Assembly (NCBI GenBank): GCA_900466005.1
Contig: UEGQ01000027.1
Span: 1-64,000 of the forward strand
Direction of reading: 5' to 3'
Length of the DNA stretch: 64,000 nt
From: Hyphomicrobiales bacterium
GTDB taxonomy: Bacteria; Pseudomonadota; Alphaproteobacteria; Rhizobiales; Rhizobiaceae
Position numbers and translations under genes: made by a program. Of this stretch, positions 47,277 to 56,570 are shown piece by piece; within the stretch, counting starts at the first letter, position 1, and every line of letters starts with the position of its first letter. Below the pieces are notes generated by a model. The model did not search any database. It saw only the letters and a program-made list of their open reading frames with translations, and was not told the DNA's origin.

Positions 47277-50200
47277 TCAGCCGTGGTTGTCCGGCGGGCG
47301 GTTGGGCGCGGATGGCGGTCGATCACCGGGTTTCGTGGCCGTTACCACGCGAGGCGCCAGACGTCTGGCCGCGGAGCCGACGGTCGCAGCGTCGGTCGCC
47401 TTGCGCCAGCGCATGAGGCGGCCCGTCAGCGCCAGCGCGATCGCCCGGTATGTCGAGAAATAGAGCAGTTGCCGGTAGAACACACGCTGCAAGGGAAGCA
47501 GCAGAATGAGGCGCTTGTCTTCCTTCGCCTCGAAGTAGAAGGGCATGAGGCCGACCATCAGGTCGCACATGGCAAAGACCGTGTAGGCGGCGATGACGAA
47601 GAGGGACGTGTCGGACCACGGCGCCGAAGGGTCGAAATAGAGGGTCACGACGCGGTCGGCGATGACCCAGACGAGTCCGGCATCGATGAGCGGTGCCATG
47701 ATGGTCGTCAGCACGCCGAACAGCAGGAGATCTGTAATCGAGATCAGCCCGATGCCCTTCATCTCGAAGACGGCGCCACGATGCTTCCAGCCGGTCTGCA
47801 TCATGCCGAACAGCCAGCGCAGGCGCTGGTGCAGGAAGCGGTCGAGGCTCGTCGGCGCCCTGGTGCGGGCGATCGCATCCTCCTCGTAGACGACCTTGTA
47901 GCCGGCCCGGATCACCGAAACGGTGAGATCGGCATCCTCCGCGGAGGTTTCCGAGGAATAGTATCCGGCATCCTCCACGGCCTTGCGACGCCACGCGCCG
48001 AGGGCGCCGGGAACGACCAGCATCCCGTTGATGACCTCGGAAGCCCGCCGGTCGACGTTCTGACTCGTCAGATATTCGAGCGCCTGCATTCGGGCGAGGA
48101 GACGGTCGCGGTTGCCAACCTTGACGTTGCCGGCGACGGCCCCGATCGCGGGATCGCGGAAGTGACGGACGATCTTGCGTATTGCATCCGGCTCGATACG
48201 GGTGTCGGCATCGATCGCCACGACGATATCGGTGTCGACATGCGTGTAGGCATGGTTGAGGGCGGCGTATTTGCCATGATTGGCTTGCCGCGTGATCAGC
48301 ACACGCGGACGGTGGCCATAGGTTTCCAGAAGCCTGACGCAGGTATTGTCGGTCGACCCGTCGTCGATGACGACGACCCTCAGGTCGGGATAGTCCGACG
48401 CAAGAACGGCAGCGACGGTATCGAGGATGGTTTCCTCCTCGCAATAGGCGGGTATGAGCACGGTGACCGGCGGGGCGTAGTCCGCGACGCGCAGCGGATG
48501 GGGAGTGCGAAGCTGGGAAGTGACGATGACGAAGACCGCACGTGTGATGCCGGCGACGATGGATATCCAGAAGAGCCAATAGAACGCCTTGGACTGATAA
48601 CGGATGATGTCGAAGGAGATCGCATCGAACGTGGCGTCGGCACGTCGGTCCTGCGGCATGATCACCTCCGTGGGCAGGCCGAGCATTTCGGCGAGCGAGA
48701 CGAAGCGGTAACCTTCGCGGCGGAGCGTGCTGACGAGGATGGGGATCGCCTTTACGGTCGCCTCCCGGTTGCCGCCGCCGTCATGCAGGACGATGACATT
48801 GCCGCTTCCGGCCTTCAGTTGCCGCAGAACCGAAGCGACGATCTCGTCGGCGGAAATCCGCTGCCAGTCGGGCGGCACGATGTCGGCGCCGACGACGATG
48901 TATCCCTGCTGATCGAGGAGGCGCATCGGTTCCGCCTCGGCGCCCGTCAGAGGGCCTTCGCTGTTGCCGTAGGGCGAGCGGAAGAGCAGCGTCTGGCGCC
49001 CGGTGAGGCTCGCGATCAACCGCTCGGTGATGTTGAGCTCGAAGCGTGAGCGCCATTCGGACGATTTCTCGAGCATCGGATGGGAGTAGGTGTGGACGCC
49101 GATCTCATGGCCCCTCTCGACGATCCGGTGGACGATGTCGGTGTTTTCCAGAGCCTGCCGGCCGATGACGAAGAACGCGCCCGGTGCATCGAGGGCGGCC
49201 AGCGCGTCCAGGATCGCATCGGTAAAGCGCGGGTCCGGTCCGTCGTCGAAGGTGAGCGCCACCATTTCCGGCTTGCCGGCGCCGTAACGCAGCACGCTGA
49301 AGGGTTCTGCCGCGCGTTCGTAGTTCTCGTCGGTGATGAGGCCCGTGGCCGGATCGAGCACGACATTACGAAGGCCCGATTCCGGCGCGCGAACCAGCTT
49401 GTGGAAAGCCCCCTTGCCGTCGTAGCCGATATAGCCGGAGAGCGACACGTTCTTCAGAAGCGACTGGACCGGCTTTCGAGCCGACGGGCCGTCGAGAAGG
49501 CGCCAGACGCCCGGGTCGGCATCGGTCAGCGGCCAGATGGCGACGGCGGGCATCTTGCCGGAGCCCGAGAGTGCGACCAACTGGTTGTGGAACGAGATGG
49601 CGTCGAGCAGCCAGAGGCGGTGCCGGTTGCCGTCCCCGTCGATGAAGCGGGTCGTGGAATTGAGTGAGACCGGATCCACCCGGATGCCGCTCCTGTAAAG
49701 GCCGGCAAGCCGGGAAGCCTCGGGGAAGCTCATCGCGCGCGGGACATTGTCGCCGCTCACCCAATCGTAGCTGTGATTGCCGAGGGCGACGACGAGCTTT
49801 TCCGGCGGAACCTGTGCGGCGACCGAGGCGAACAGGTCGGTGAACCAAGCCTGGGGCGCGAGCGGCACCGGACGGGCGCTGTCGGCCGGCTCGTTGAAGG
49901 CGAGCACGACGTAGCGGTCGACCGACGCTGCGATGGTCGCGTCCGTCCATGGCGTCTGATAGCTTGCAACGACGATGCAGGTCTGGCGATCGATCGCGGC
50001 AAAGGATTGCCGGAGCCCTGCGAGCAGCCGTCCGAGATCCTTGTAGGAGGTATCGGGCACGCTGGCGATGTTGAGACATATCCCGTCATAGGCCTTCGCC
50101 GCAACCTCGCGTACAAGCGCCGAGCGGATCTGCTCCACCTTTTCCGGGGAGGCGAGCGCGCGTGCGATCTCGGCGGGATCGAATAGATCGACGACCGGCA

Positions 50201-50750
50201 GCAAGGTGAGTGCCCAGCGGCGGCGGGCGACGATATCGGCAATGCGCACCTGATGGGTGGCGGAAAAACCGATAGGCACGAGTTCACCCGCAGGCAGGGA
50301 GATCTCGTACCATTCGGGCATCAGGCCATCCATGGCCGTGAGGTGCTTTTCGAGGGCCTGATCGCCCCATGCCGACCAGTAGGGCAGATAGCCGTAAACC
50401 TCCTCCGGGACGAGCGCCTTCCTCGGCGTTGCGGGGCTTGCGCCCGGGGAGGGCTGCGGCACGCCCGCGGCGGCGGGACGAGAACCGGGAGCCGGCGGCG
50501 GCCTCTGGTCGGCAAACGCCGTCCCGCCGCCGGCGATTTCGGGCGAGGGCAGCTTGCCAAGCAGATAGATCCCGAGACCGAAGCTGACGAACCAGACGAT
50601 GGCGCCGAGCACCAAGAGAGAGCCGACGACCTCGAGGGCGATGCCCCTTCTGGCCGTCGGATCGTAGAATATCGGACTTTGCTTCTTCTTCCGGCGTCCG
50701 TTCTTCGAGCCGGGTTCCGGCGGGTTTGGCTTCAATGACAAGGTCAGCAC
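47277..50750 (-). CDS. GH18-like / CE4 deacetylase / GT2 synthase fusion, paralogue 2
   Basis: 1157 residues, same order of parts as paralogue 1 and visibly homologous throughout, so the pair arose by tandem duplication. CE4 motifs (TFDDGPD ~500, HTYSHP, RSPYGNS, PPDW, VLHDG) and GT2 motifs (DDGST, DADT, EDAD, QRLRW) are intact. The GH18 motif is YDGICLNIAS (221-230): again without the catalytic Glu, and here the inner Asp is Asn. The Pro-rich linker after the membrane span (~75-110) differs from paralogue 1. It is transcribed away from the divergent DUF3131 gene across a 141-bp region with an FNR/FixK-like box. Confidence 0.9.
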   Translation of the reverse strand: MLTLSLKPNPPEPGSKNGRRKKKQSPIFYDPTARRGIALEVVGSLLVLGAIVWFVSFGLGIYLLGKLPSPEIAGGGTAFADQRPPPAPGSRPAAAGVPQPSPGASPATPRKALVPEEVYGYLPYWSAWGDQALEKHLTAMDGLMPEWYEISLPAGELVPIGFSATHQVRIADIVARRRWALTLLPVVDLFDPAEIARALASPEKVEQIRSALVREVAAKAYDGICLNIASVPDTSYKDLGRLLAGLRQSFAAIDRQTCIVVASYQTPWTDATIAASVDRYVVLAFNEPADSARPVPLAPQAWFTDLFASVAAQVPPEKLVVALGNHSYDWVSGDNVPRAMSFPEASRLAGLYRSGIRVDPVSLNSTTRFIDGDGNRHRLWLLDAISFHNQLVALSGSGKMPAVAIWPLTDADPGVWRLLDGPSARKPVQSLLKNVSLSGYIGYDGKGAFHKLVRAPESGLRNVVLDPATGLITDENYERAAEPFSVLRYGAGKPEMVALTFDDGPDPRFTDAILDALAALDAPGAFFVIGRQALENTDIVHRIVERGHEIGVHTYSHPMLEKSSEWRSRFELNITERLIASLTGRQTLLFRSPYGNSEGPLTGAEAEPMRLLDQQGYIVVGADIVPPDWQRISADEIVASVLRQLKAGSGNVIVLHDGGGNREATVKAIPILVSTLRREGYRFVSLAEMLGLPTEVIMPQDRRADATFDAISFDIIRYQSKAFYWLFWISIVAGITRAVFVIVTSQLRTPHPLRVADYAPPVTVLIPAYCEEETILDTVAAVLASDYPDLRVVVIDDGSTDNTCVRLLETYGHRPRVLITRQANHGKYAALNHAYTHVDTDIVVAIDADTRIEPDAIRKIVRHFRDPAIGAVAGNVKVGNRDRLLARMQALEYLTSQNVDRRASEVINGMLVVPGALGAWRRKAVEDAGYYSSETSAEDADLTVSVIRAGYKVVYEEDAIARTRAPTSLDRFLHQRLRWLFGMMQTGWKHRGAVFEMKGIGLISITDLLLFGVLTTIMAPLIDAGLVWVIADRVVTLYFDPSAPWSDTSLFVIAAYTVFAMCDLMVGLMPFYFEAKEDKRLILLLPLQRVFYRQLLYFSTYRAIALALTGRLMRWRKATDAATVGSAARRLAPRVVTATKPGDRPPSAPNRPPDNHG

Positions 50751-50806
50751 CCGTTCCTGCCGTAAACCTTTCTATTATTGTTACCTGATATTCGGATGTT
50801 ACGAAA

Positions 50807-50820
50807 CTGATCTGCGTCAA
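50807..50820. promoter_or_regulatory. FNR/FixK-like box between paralogue 2 and the DUF3131 gene
   Basis: CTGATCTGCGTCAA matches TTGAY-N4-RTCAA at all but the first base. It lies 57 bp upstream of paralogue 2 and 72 bp upstream of the divergent DUF3131 gene, so it could serve either. Confidence 0.5.
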
Positions 50821-50891
50821 AGACATCCGCGATTCGTGACCAAAACTGGCCATGCCCGCCTGCTCCCATGTGAACCCGAAAGAGGCAATCC

Positions 50892-53507
50892 ATGCGTCTG
50901 ACCCGCCGTGAACTCCTGCAGTCCTTGTGCATCGGTATCGTCGGGGCGCCCTTTCTCGCCGGCGGGGTGGCCCGGGCGCAGGCCTATGCGCCTTTCATGC
51001 TGGTCCTCGACGGAACGGACAGTGCGCCGGCGCCGGACAAGATCCGCCTCCTTTCCGAGGCGATCATCCGCCGCAACGTGCCACTCGGTTTCGCGCTGCC
51101 TGCGGACGCAGGAGACGAGGCGTTCGGCGCGGCACTCGCGCTGCGCGCGGCCTATGGCGGAATGTTCGAGCCCGTCGCCTTCCTGCCCGGCATGGAGACG
51201 GAGCGGGTCTACTTCCAGATGCGACGCGCCGGTATCGCACAGGAGCGGCTGGCGGCACTCGCTGCACGGACGGAGGTCGGCACGATGCCGCATCCCGCGT
51301 GCGTTACAATGCTCTGCCGGCAGGGCCAAACGGAGGTGCCGACGCTTTCCGGCGTCAGGGCCGGCGGGTTCCGCACCGTTCTGGCGATGCCGAAGGACGA
51401 TGCTCCGACCAGTTACTCGGAAACCGAGAACGGCATCATGCATGTGGCCGGCGGCTTGCGCCTCGGCTCACTCTCCGAACTCGATGAGCGGCGGGGAAAG
51501 ATCACCCAGCGCATCGCAAGCGACGAGCCGACCGTGCTCTACGTCTCGCTCGCCGACATCACCCGCTTCGACGACGATCGCCTCGCCGCGCTGGCGGCCG
51601 CGCTCGCCGATTTCATCGCCGAGGCGGAGGACGAGGGAAAGATCGCGACGATCCTGCCCTCGGAATTCTATCTGCGCTCGGATGCCTTTTCGCGTGAAAT
51701 CGCGCTTCACCTCGACCTCGGTTCCGGCATGGCCCCGGCGGATGCCGAGACGGCCTTCGTCACGGCGCTGACGGCGGCGGGGATCGCGTTTACCCGCTCG
51801 GGCGGAGCGGATGCGACCGACGGGGCGGGTTGCCCGATGCTCGGCACGGACCCGCAGGCGCCGGACTGGCAGGCGGTGCGAGCTGCGGCGGTCGGCGCCT
51901 TCGACCTCGATCGGCCGGAGGGCGAGGCTTCAGCGGTGACATGCGCGGTGACGGCGAAGGACGAGCCGGACGCGGCGGCGCTGTCTGCGGCGGGCATCAC
52001 GGTGCGCGCGGTTCTCGGGGCGAGCGAGGCGAGGGCGGGGCTCGACGCGAACGGGCTCCTCGAGGTGCCGGTCGCCTTCTCCATCGGCGGCGGGCGGATC
52101 GGCAACGGGTCGGAACTGGCCGAAGCGCTGAAGGCGCGGCTCGGACCGGACCGTGACGCGCTGGTGCTGGTCGATGGTGCGGCGCTCGCCGCAGAGGGGG
52201 CGGGCGAGGTGATCGCGGGGATCCTCACAGGGCTTTCGACCCACAAGGGCAACCACGTCACGGGTCTCGCCGCCTACGGCGAGACGGTCGTCGGCCGCGA
52301 CCCGGCCTTCGAGCGGCTCAGGCGATCCGACAGGAGCCGTTTTGCCGAGGGCGTTGCGCCGCCGGCGGAGATCGATGCCGGCGAGAAGGCACGGCTCGAG
52401 GCAGATGCCGAACTCGCGTGGCAGTATTTCGCGCGCCTTGCGGACAAGTGGACCGGCCTTGCCCCGGCGAGCGCGGAAGCCTCGGGCGACAGCATCGTTC
52501 CCTATCCTTTCGTCACGATGTGGGACATCGCCAGCCAGATCTTCGGACTGGACGCCGCCCACGCGCTCGGGCTTGCTACGGACGATGAGTTCGCCGAGGC
52601 GGCGGGAAAGATCCTGAAGAGCCTGCCGGCAACGCGCATCGGCAAGCTCCGGCTGCCGCAGGCGAACGTGTCGACCAGGCGTGGCGGTGCGGTGGAAGAC
52701 AGTTACAACGCCTCCGACACGGGCCGGCTGCTGGTGGCGCTGAAACTGCTTGCCAGCCGGGGGCTGGAGAAGGAGGTCGCCGCCGTGTTCACGCGCTGGG
52801 ACCTTGCTGCGACGATCTCCCAACGCCGGCTGCACGACATCGACGACGGCAGGTGGAAAACCTATTTCCGCTCCAATTACGCCCATTACGCCACGCGTGG
52901 TTTCGCGCTCTGGGGCATGGAGGTCGACACGCCCTATGCACCGGAGCCGGAGGATGTCGCGACCGACCGGCGCATGCGCATTCTCGGCAGGGTCGCCGAC
53001 ATCGGTGCGGTCGGGACAGAGCCGCACACGCTGGAGGCCATGGAACTCGGCGCCTCGGAGGCCGCGCAGGTCATCTCCGACGTCCTCTTCGCCGCCCAGG
53101 TCGAAGAATACCGCAGGACGGGCCGGTTCGTCTGCGTCTCGGAAGGCTCGATCGACCGCGCACCCTGGTTCGTCTACCAGGGGCTGGACGTGGAGGCGGA
53201 AGGCGACCCCTGGACGCTGGAGGCGATGGTCGACCGGGCGCGCTACGGAACGCCGGAGATGCGCCGGGCGCTCGAAGTGGTGAACTGCAAGGGCGCCTAC
53301 CTATGGAATGCGGTGCGTCCGCACGCCTATTCCGCCCGCCTCGTCGGCCATGTGCGTGAAAGGGGGCGCGTCCCGGGACTTGGGTTTGCCTCCGGCATCT
53401 ATGCCGCGACCGGCCGGCCGACGACGAACTACAGCGACGTCAACACCAACGGCATCATCCTCGAAGCCATCGCCTATACGCTGAAGGGGCGCAAGGCGCT
53501 GTTGTGA
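50892..53507 (+). CDS. Exported DUF3131 protein with N-terminal deacetylase-like domain
   Basis: 871 residues. A twin-arginine-like signal (TRRELLQSLCIGIVGAPFLAGG) targets it outside. Residues ~35-300 look like a degenerate polysaccharide-deacetylase barrel without the D-D/H-H metal motifs. The C-terminal ~400 residues are DUF3131, an all-alpha glycosidase-like domain (EDSYNASDTGRLLVALKLL, YFRSNYAHYATRGFALWGM, NTNGIILEAIAYTLKG). DUF3131 proteins usually occur with polysaccharide genes. It is divergent from the giant synthase paralogue 2, with which it probably forms one exopolysaccharide locus. Confidence 0.82.
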   Translation: MRLTRRELLQSLCIGIVGAPFLAGGVARAQAYAPFMLVLDGTDSAPAPDKIRLLSEAIIRRNVPLGFALPADAGDEAFGAALALRAAYGGMFEPVAFLPGMETERVYFQMRRAGIAQERLAALAARTEVGTMPHPACVTMLCRQGQTEVPTLSGVRAGGFRTVLAMPKDDAPTSYSETENGIMHVAGGLRLGSLSELDERRGKITQRIASDEPTVLYVSLADITRFDDDRLAALAAALADFIAEAEDEGKIATILPSEFYLRSDAFSREIALHLDLGSGMAPADAETAFVTALTAAGIAFTRSGGADATDGAGCPMLGTDPQAPDWQAVRAAAVGAFDLDRPEGEASAVTCAVTAKDEPDAAALSAAGITVRAVLGASEARAGLDANGLLEVPVAFSIGGGRIGNGSELAEALKARLGPDRDALVLVDGAALAAEGAGEVIAGILTGLSTHKGNHVTGLAAYGETVVGRDPAFERLRRSDRSRFAEGVAPPAEIDAGEKARLEADAELAWQYFARLADKWTGLAPASAEASGDSIVPYPFVTMWDIASQIFGLDAAHALGLATDDEFAEAAGKILKSLPATRIGKLRLPQANVSTRRGGAVEDSYNASDTGRLLVALKLLASRGLEKEVAAVFTRWDLAATISQRRLHDIDDGRWKTYFRSNYAHYATRGFALWGMEVDTPYAPEPEDVATDRRMRILGRVADIGAVGTEPHTLEAMELGASEAAQVISDVLFAAQVEEYRRTGRFVCVSEGSIDRAPWFVYQGLDVEAEGDPWTLEAMVDRARYGTPEMRRALEVVNCKGAYLWNAVRPHAYSARLVGHVRERGRVPGLGFASGIYAATGRPTTNYSDVNTNGIILEAIAYTLKGRKALL

Positions 53508-53531
53508 GGGTGGCGGCCGGGCGGCGCGCCA

Positions 53532-54761
53532 TCAGGTGGCGGCTGCGGTCCGTCGGGTGAGGCCCACAAGGACGATCGCCGCGATCATCAGGCCGCCGGC
53601 GGTGAGAAAGGTGAGCCGCATCCCGGCGGCGATCGCCGACGGTGCGGCATGGGCGAGGTCCTCCGTCCCGGTGCCGAGCGCGAAGACGGCGCCCATGACG
53701 GCCGCGCCGGCGACGAGCCCGATATTGCGCGACAGGCCGAGCAGCCCGGAGACGGTGCCGCGGCGATCACTCGGCACGCCGGAGAGTGCCGCGACATTGT
53801 TGGCGGCCTGGAAGAGCTGATAGCCCGGCGTCAGGACGGCGATGGCCAGCACATAGCCGCCGAGGCCGATTGCCTCCGGCAGGAGCGCCAGCAGGAAGGC
53901 GCCGGCCGCCAGAGCCAAGAGGCCGGCCGCGAGCACCCGACCCGTTCCCCGGGCGTCGACCAGCCGGCCGGAAGGAACCCCGCTGAAGATCGAGATCACC
54001 GGACCGACCGACATGACGACACCGACCGACGTTTCCTTCAGGCCGAGACCGAAGCCCAGATAGAAGGGGCCGACCACCAGCGTCGTCATCATCACGGCGG
54101 CGACCACGAGGTTGACGACGAGATTGGGCACGATGGTCCCGTCGAACGCGGTCCATGTGTTCGACGACGATTTCTTCGCGCCCGCATCGGCCGGCAGGAG
54201 AACGACGGCGAGGATGAATGCGAACCCGGCGAGCGGCGCCTGCACCAGAAAGATGCCGCGCCATCCCGTCGCCGGCACCAGCATGCCGCCGAGCACCGGA
54301 CCGATGGCCATGCCAAGCGCGGACATCGTGCCGAGCAGGCCCATCGCCCGGCCGATGCGCGCCTCGCCCGCCGTCTCCCGGATCAGCGCCATGGAAAGCG
54401 TCATGAGGAATGCCGCGCCGATGCCCTGAACGGCCCGCGCGGCGACCAGCAGCGGGAGGCTCGGCGCAAGACCGCAGATCAGCGAGGCGCCGGCGAAGAG
54501 GCCGAGGCCGGTGACGAGCATGCGCTTCAGGCCGTGGACGTCGCCGAGGCGACCGGCGATGACGGCCGCCGCCGTCAGGCCCGCGAGATAGGCGACGACG
54601 ACCGCCTGCACTGCACCGAAGGAGGCGGAAAACGCCGCGGCGAGCGCCGGCAGCGCGATGTTGGCGATGCTGGTGCCGAGCGAGGCGAGCAGCATTGCGA
54701 GCGCGAGCGTCGTCGCGATCATCCCCGTCCGCTCCGACCGGCCTGTTTCTTCCTGTTTCAT
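53532..54761 (-). CDS. MFS drug-efflux-type transporter
   Basis: 409 residues from the ATG at 54761 (AAGGGG site), with 12 predicted membrane spans. The DHA-type motif is seen in ...AGRLGDVHGLKRMLVTGL (motif A) and the RAVQGIGAAFLMTLSMALI helix (motif C-like). Likely exports toxic hydrophobic compounds. Divergent from a MerR regulator through a SoxR-box-like palindrome 45 bp upstream of this start, suggesting control by redox-cycling drugs or by the regulator's own ligand. Confidence 0.88.
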   Translation of the reverse strand: MKQEETGRSERTGMIATTLALAMLLASLGTSIANIALPALAAAFSASFGAVQAVVVAYLAGLTAAAVIAGRLGDVHGLKRMLVTGLGLFAGASLICGLAPSLPLLVAARAVQGIGAAFLMTLSMALIRETAGEARIGRAMGLLGTMSALGMAIGPVLGGMLVPATGWRGIFLVQAPLAGFAFILAVVLLPADAGAKKSSSNTWTAFDGTIVPNLVVNLVVAAVMMTTLVVGPFYLGFGLGLKETSVGVVMSVGPVISIFSGVPSGRLVDARGTGRVLAAGLLALAAGAFLLALLPEAIGLGGYVLAIAVLTPGYQLFQAANNVAALSGVPSDRRGTVSGLLGLSRNIGLVAGAAVMGAVFALGTGTEDLAHAAPSAIAAGMRLTFLTAGGLMIAAIVLVGLTRRTAAAT

Positions 54762-54805
54762 CGGCTTTCCCCTTGCGTGATTTGCCATTCCGGAGCAGGC
54801 TACGA

Positions 54806-54823
54806 CTTCAAGTCAACTTGAGG
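54806..54823. promoter_or_regulatory. SoxR-box-like palindrome
   Basis: CTTCAAGTCAACTTGAGG, differing in only two positions from the SoxR operator CCTCAAGTTAACTTGAGG. It lies in the divergent promoter between the MFS and MerR genes. Confidence 0.7.
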
Positions 54824-54829
54824 TCAAGC

Positions 54830-55273
54830 ATGAAATTTCTCGATATCGGAGAGGTCGCTGCGGCAAGCGGAGTGGCGCCTTCGGCGCTGCGCTACTACGA
54901 GGAGGTGGGGCTGATCGCCTCGGTGTCGCGGCACGGCCTGCGCCGCCAGTTTCCGCCCGAGGTGCTGCTGCAACTGAAGCTGATCGCGATGGGCCGGTCG
55001 GCCGGATTCTCGCTCGACGAGATCGGCGGTATGTTCGGCCGCAACGGCCTGCCGGAATTGCCGCGCGACGTGCTGCACCAGAAGGCCGACGACCTCGACC
55101 GGCAGATACAGGAGCTTTCGGCGCTTCGCGACACGCTGCGCCATGTCGCCGACTGCCCGGCTCCCTCGCACATGGAGTGCCCGACCTTCCGGCGTCTGGT
55201 GGATGTGGCGGGCAAACGCGGCAGGCGGCGGGCGACGTCGAAGGACGGGCAGGCGCGTCCGCGCCGCGGTTGA
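54830..55273 (+). CDS. MerR-family regulator, SoxR-like DNA-binding domain
   Basis: 147 residues. N-terminal winged helix (LDIGEVAAASGVAPSALRYYEEVGLI ... RQFPPEVLLQLKLIAMGRSAGFSLDEI), then a dimerisation helix. SoxR proper carries a CX2CXCX5C cluster for 2Fe-2S; here only two Cys are seen (CPAPSHMEC, ~117-126), so it cannot be a standard redox SoxR. The SoxR-like operator next to it and the divergent pump gene suggest that it regulates the pump and itself. The basic C-terminal tail (RRRATSKDG) is unusual. Confidence 0.87.
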   Translation: MKFLDIGEVAAASGVAPSALRYYEEVGLIASVSRHGLRRQFPPEVLLQLKLIAMGRSAGFSLDEIGGMFGRNGLPELPRDVLHQKADDLDRQIQELSALRDTLRHVADCPAPSHMECPTFRRLVDVAGKRGRRRATSKDGQARPRRG

Positions 55274-55308
55274 CGGCTTCGGGGCTCTGCCGTGGACGTC
55301 GGCAGGGC

Positions 55309-55893
55309 TTAAGGAGCCGTCACCACCAGGGCCTTGCAGGCGACGGCGCCTTCGCGGCGGTAGCTGTGGGGCACGCTGGAATCGAAATACATCGCATCGC
55401 CGGGGTGGAGCACGTTTTCCTCCCCGTCGACATCGACCGAGAGGCGGCCGCTCAGCACGTAGATGAATTCCGCATTGCCGTGCCGGTGCGGCTCCGACGG
55501 CGGTGCGTCGCTCGGGAACTCGGCATAGAAGGCCTCCATCCGGCGATCCGCGACCGGATAGTCCAGGCTTTCGAACAGCCAGGCGGGCGGCCCGTCGCCT
55601 GCCGGCACCGGCAGCCTGATCCGCTCTCCCTTGCGCACCACCGCGACGAGCGGCCTGTCCTTCTCCGGTGCGAAGAAATGATCGAGGCCGACGCCGAAGA
55701 CCATCGCGATGCGGACCAGTGTGGGCAGGGTCGGGAAGAGCTGGCCACGCTCGATCTTCGACAGCATGGCCGGCGAAAGCCCGGTATGGGCGCCGAGCTG
55801 CACCAGGCCGAGCTTCTTCTTCAGTCGCAGCGTCCTGATGCGGGGGCCGATCGCATAGCGCTGAAGTTCGTTGGTCAGTGTCTCGGACAGCAC
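55309..55893 (-). CDS. XRE-cupin transcriptional regulator
   Basis: 194 residues. HTH_3 domain at ~16-72 (IRTLRLKKKLGLVQLGAHTGLSPAMLSKIERG) plus a C-terminal cupin (~115-190: EPHRHGNAEFIYVLSGRLSVDVDGEENVLHPGDAMYFDSSVPHSYR), whose His/Glu residues could bind a metal. Such regulators control amino-acid, polyamine or stress genes; the target here is unknown. It converges on the MerR gene. Confidence 0.9.
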   Translation of the reverse strand: MLSETLTNELQRYAIGPRIRTLRLKKKLGLVQLGAHTGLSPAMLSKIERGQLFPTLPTLVRIAMVFGVGLDHFFAPEKDRPLVAVVRKGERIRLPVPAGDGPPAWLFESLDYPVADRRMEAFYAEFPSDAPPSEPHRHGNAEFIYVLSGRLSVDVDGEENVLHPGDAMYFDSSVPHSYRREGAVACKALVVTAP

Positions 55894-56057
55894 GTCTGCA
55901 AACCTTGTTTTCGTCTCGTGAACGCTGTTGTAGCGGATTTTTCAGCTTATGAAAATCTACTTGATTATCACGAACATGTTATTGGTAAGAAAAAGATTTC
56001 TCACCAGATGATAATTCGTGCCCTGCCAAGCGGGCATGTCATCGAGAGGAAAATGCC

Positions 56058-56543
56058 ATGAAACTGAAGACAGCCATTCTTGCCGCAGCGATCGGCCTCG
56101 CGGGCATCCAGGGCGCCTCGGCCGCAGAGAAAGACATCGTCGACACGGCGGTCGGAGCGGGCCAGTTCAAGACGCTCGCCGCTGCGCTCGACGCAGCCGG
56201 TCTGGTGACGACCCTGAAGGGGGCCGGTCCGTTTACGGTCTTTGCGCCCACCGACGAGGCCTTCGCCAAGCTGCCGGCCGGCACCGTGGAGGGCCTGCTG
56301 AAGCCCGAAAACAAGCAGAAGCTTACCGAAATCCTGACCTATCACGTCGTCCCCGGCAAGGTGATGGCCGCGGATGTCGCGGGGCTCGACGAGGCGAAGA
56401 CGGTGAACGGCAAGGCGATCGACATTACGGTCGACGGCCAGTCGGCCAAGGTCAACGACGCCAGCGTCATCAAGACGGACATCGCCGCCTCGAACGGCGT
56501 CATCCATGTCATCGACACGGTGATCCTGCCGCCCGAAGGCTGA
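56058..56543 (+). CDS. Exported fasciclin (FAS1) domain protein
   Basis: 161 residues. Signal peptide (~1-22, ending GASA). One FAS1 domain: the H1 motif [19 protein letters not shown], the YHVVPGKV strand and the [16 protein letters not shown] ending are all present. Related secreted proteins of rhizobia include Nex18, needed for symbiosis in Sinorhizobium; adhesion is the usual role. It is followed after 27 bp by the DUF378 gene with its own AAGGAG. Confidence 0.93.
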   Translation: MKLKTAILAAAIGLAGIQGASAAEKDIVDTAVGAGQFKTLAAALDAAGLVTTLKGAGPFTVFAPTDEAFAKLPAGTVEGLLKPENKQKLTEILTYHVVPGKVMAADVAGLDEAKTVNGKAIDITVDGQSAKVNDASVIKTDIAASNGVIHVIDTVILPPEG

Positions 56544-56570
56544 TCCGACCCTGAAACAAGGAGAACAGAC

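Noticed and set aside
43390-53507. Nodulation (nodBC) cluster
   Set aside because: CE4 and GT2 modules resemble NodB and NodC, but they are fused with GH18-like and membrane parts, there is no nodA acyltransferase, and I did not find a nod box upstream.
54830-55273. True redox-sensing SoxR
   Set aside because: The CX2CXCX5C cluster motif required for 2Fe-2S binding is absent, so only the operator resemblance is reported.
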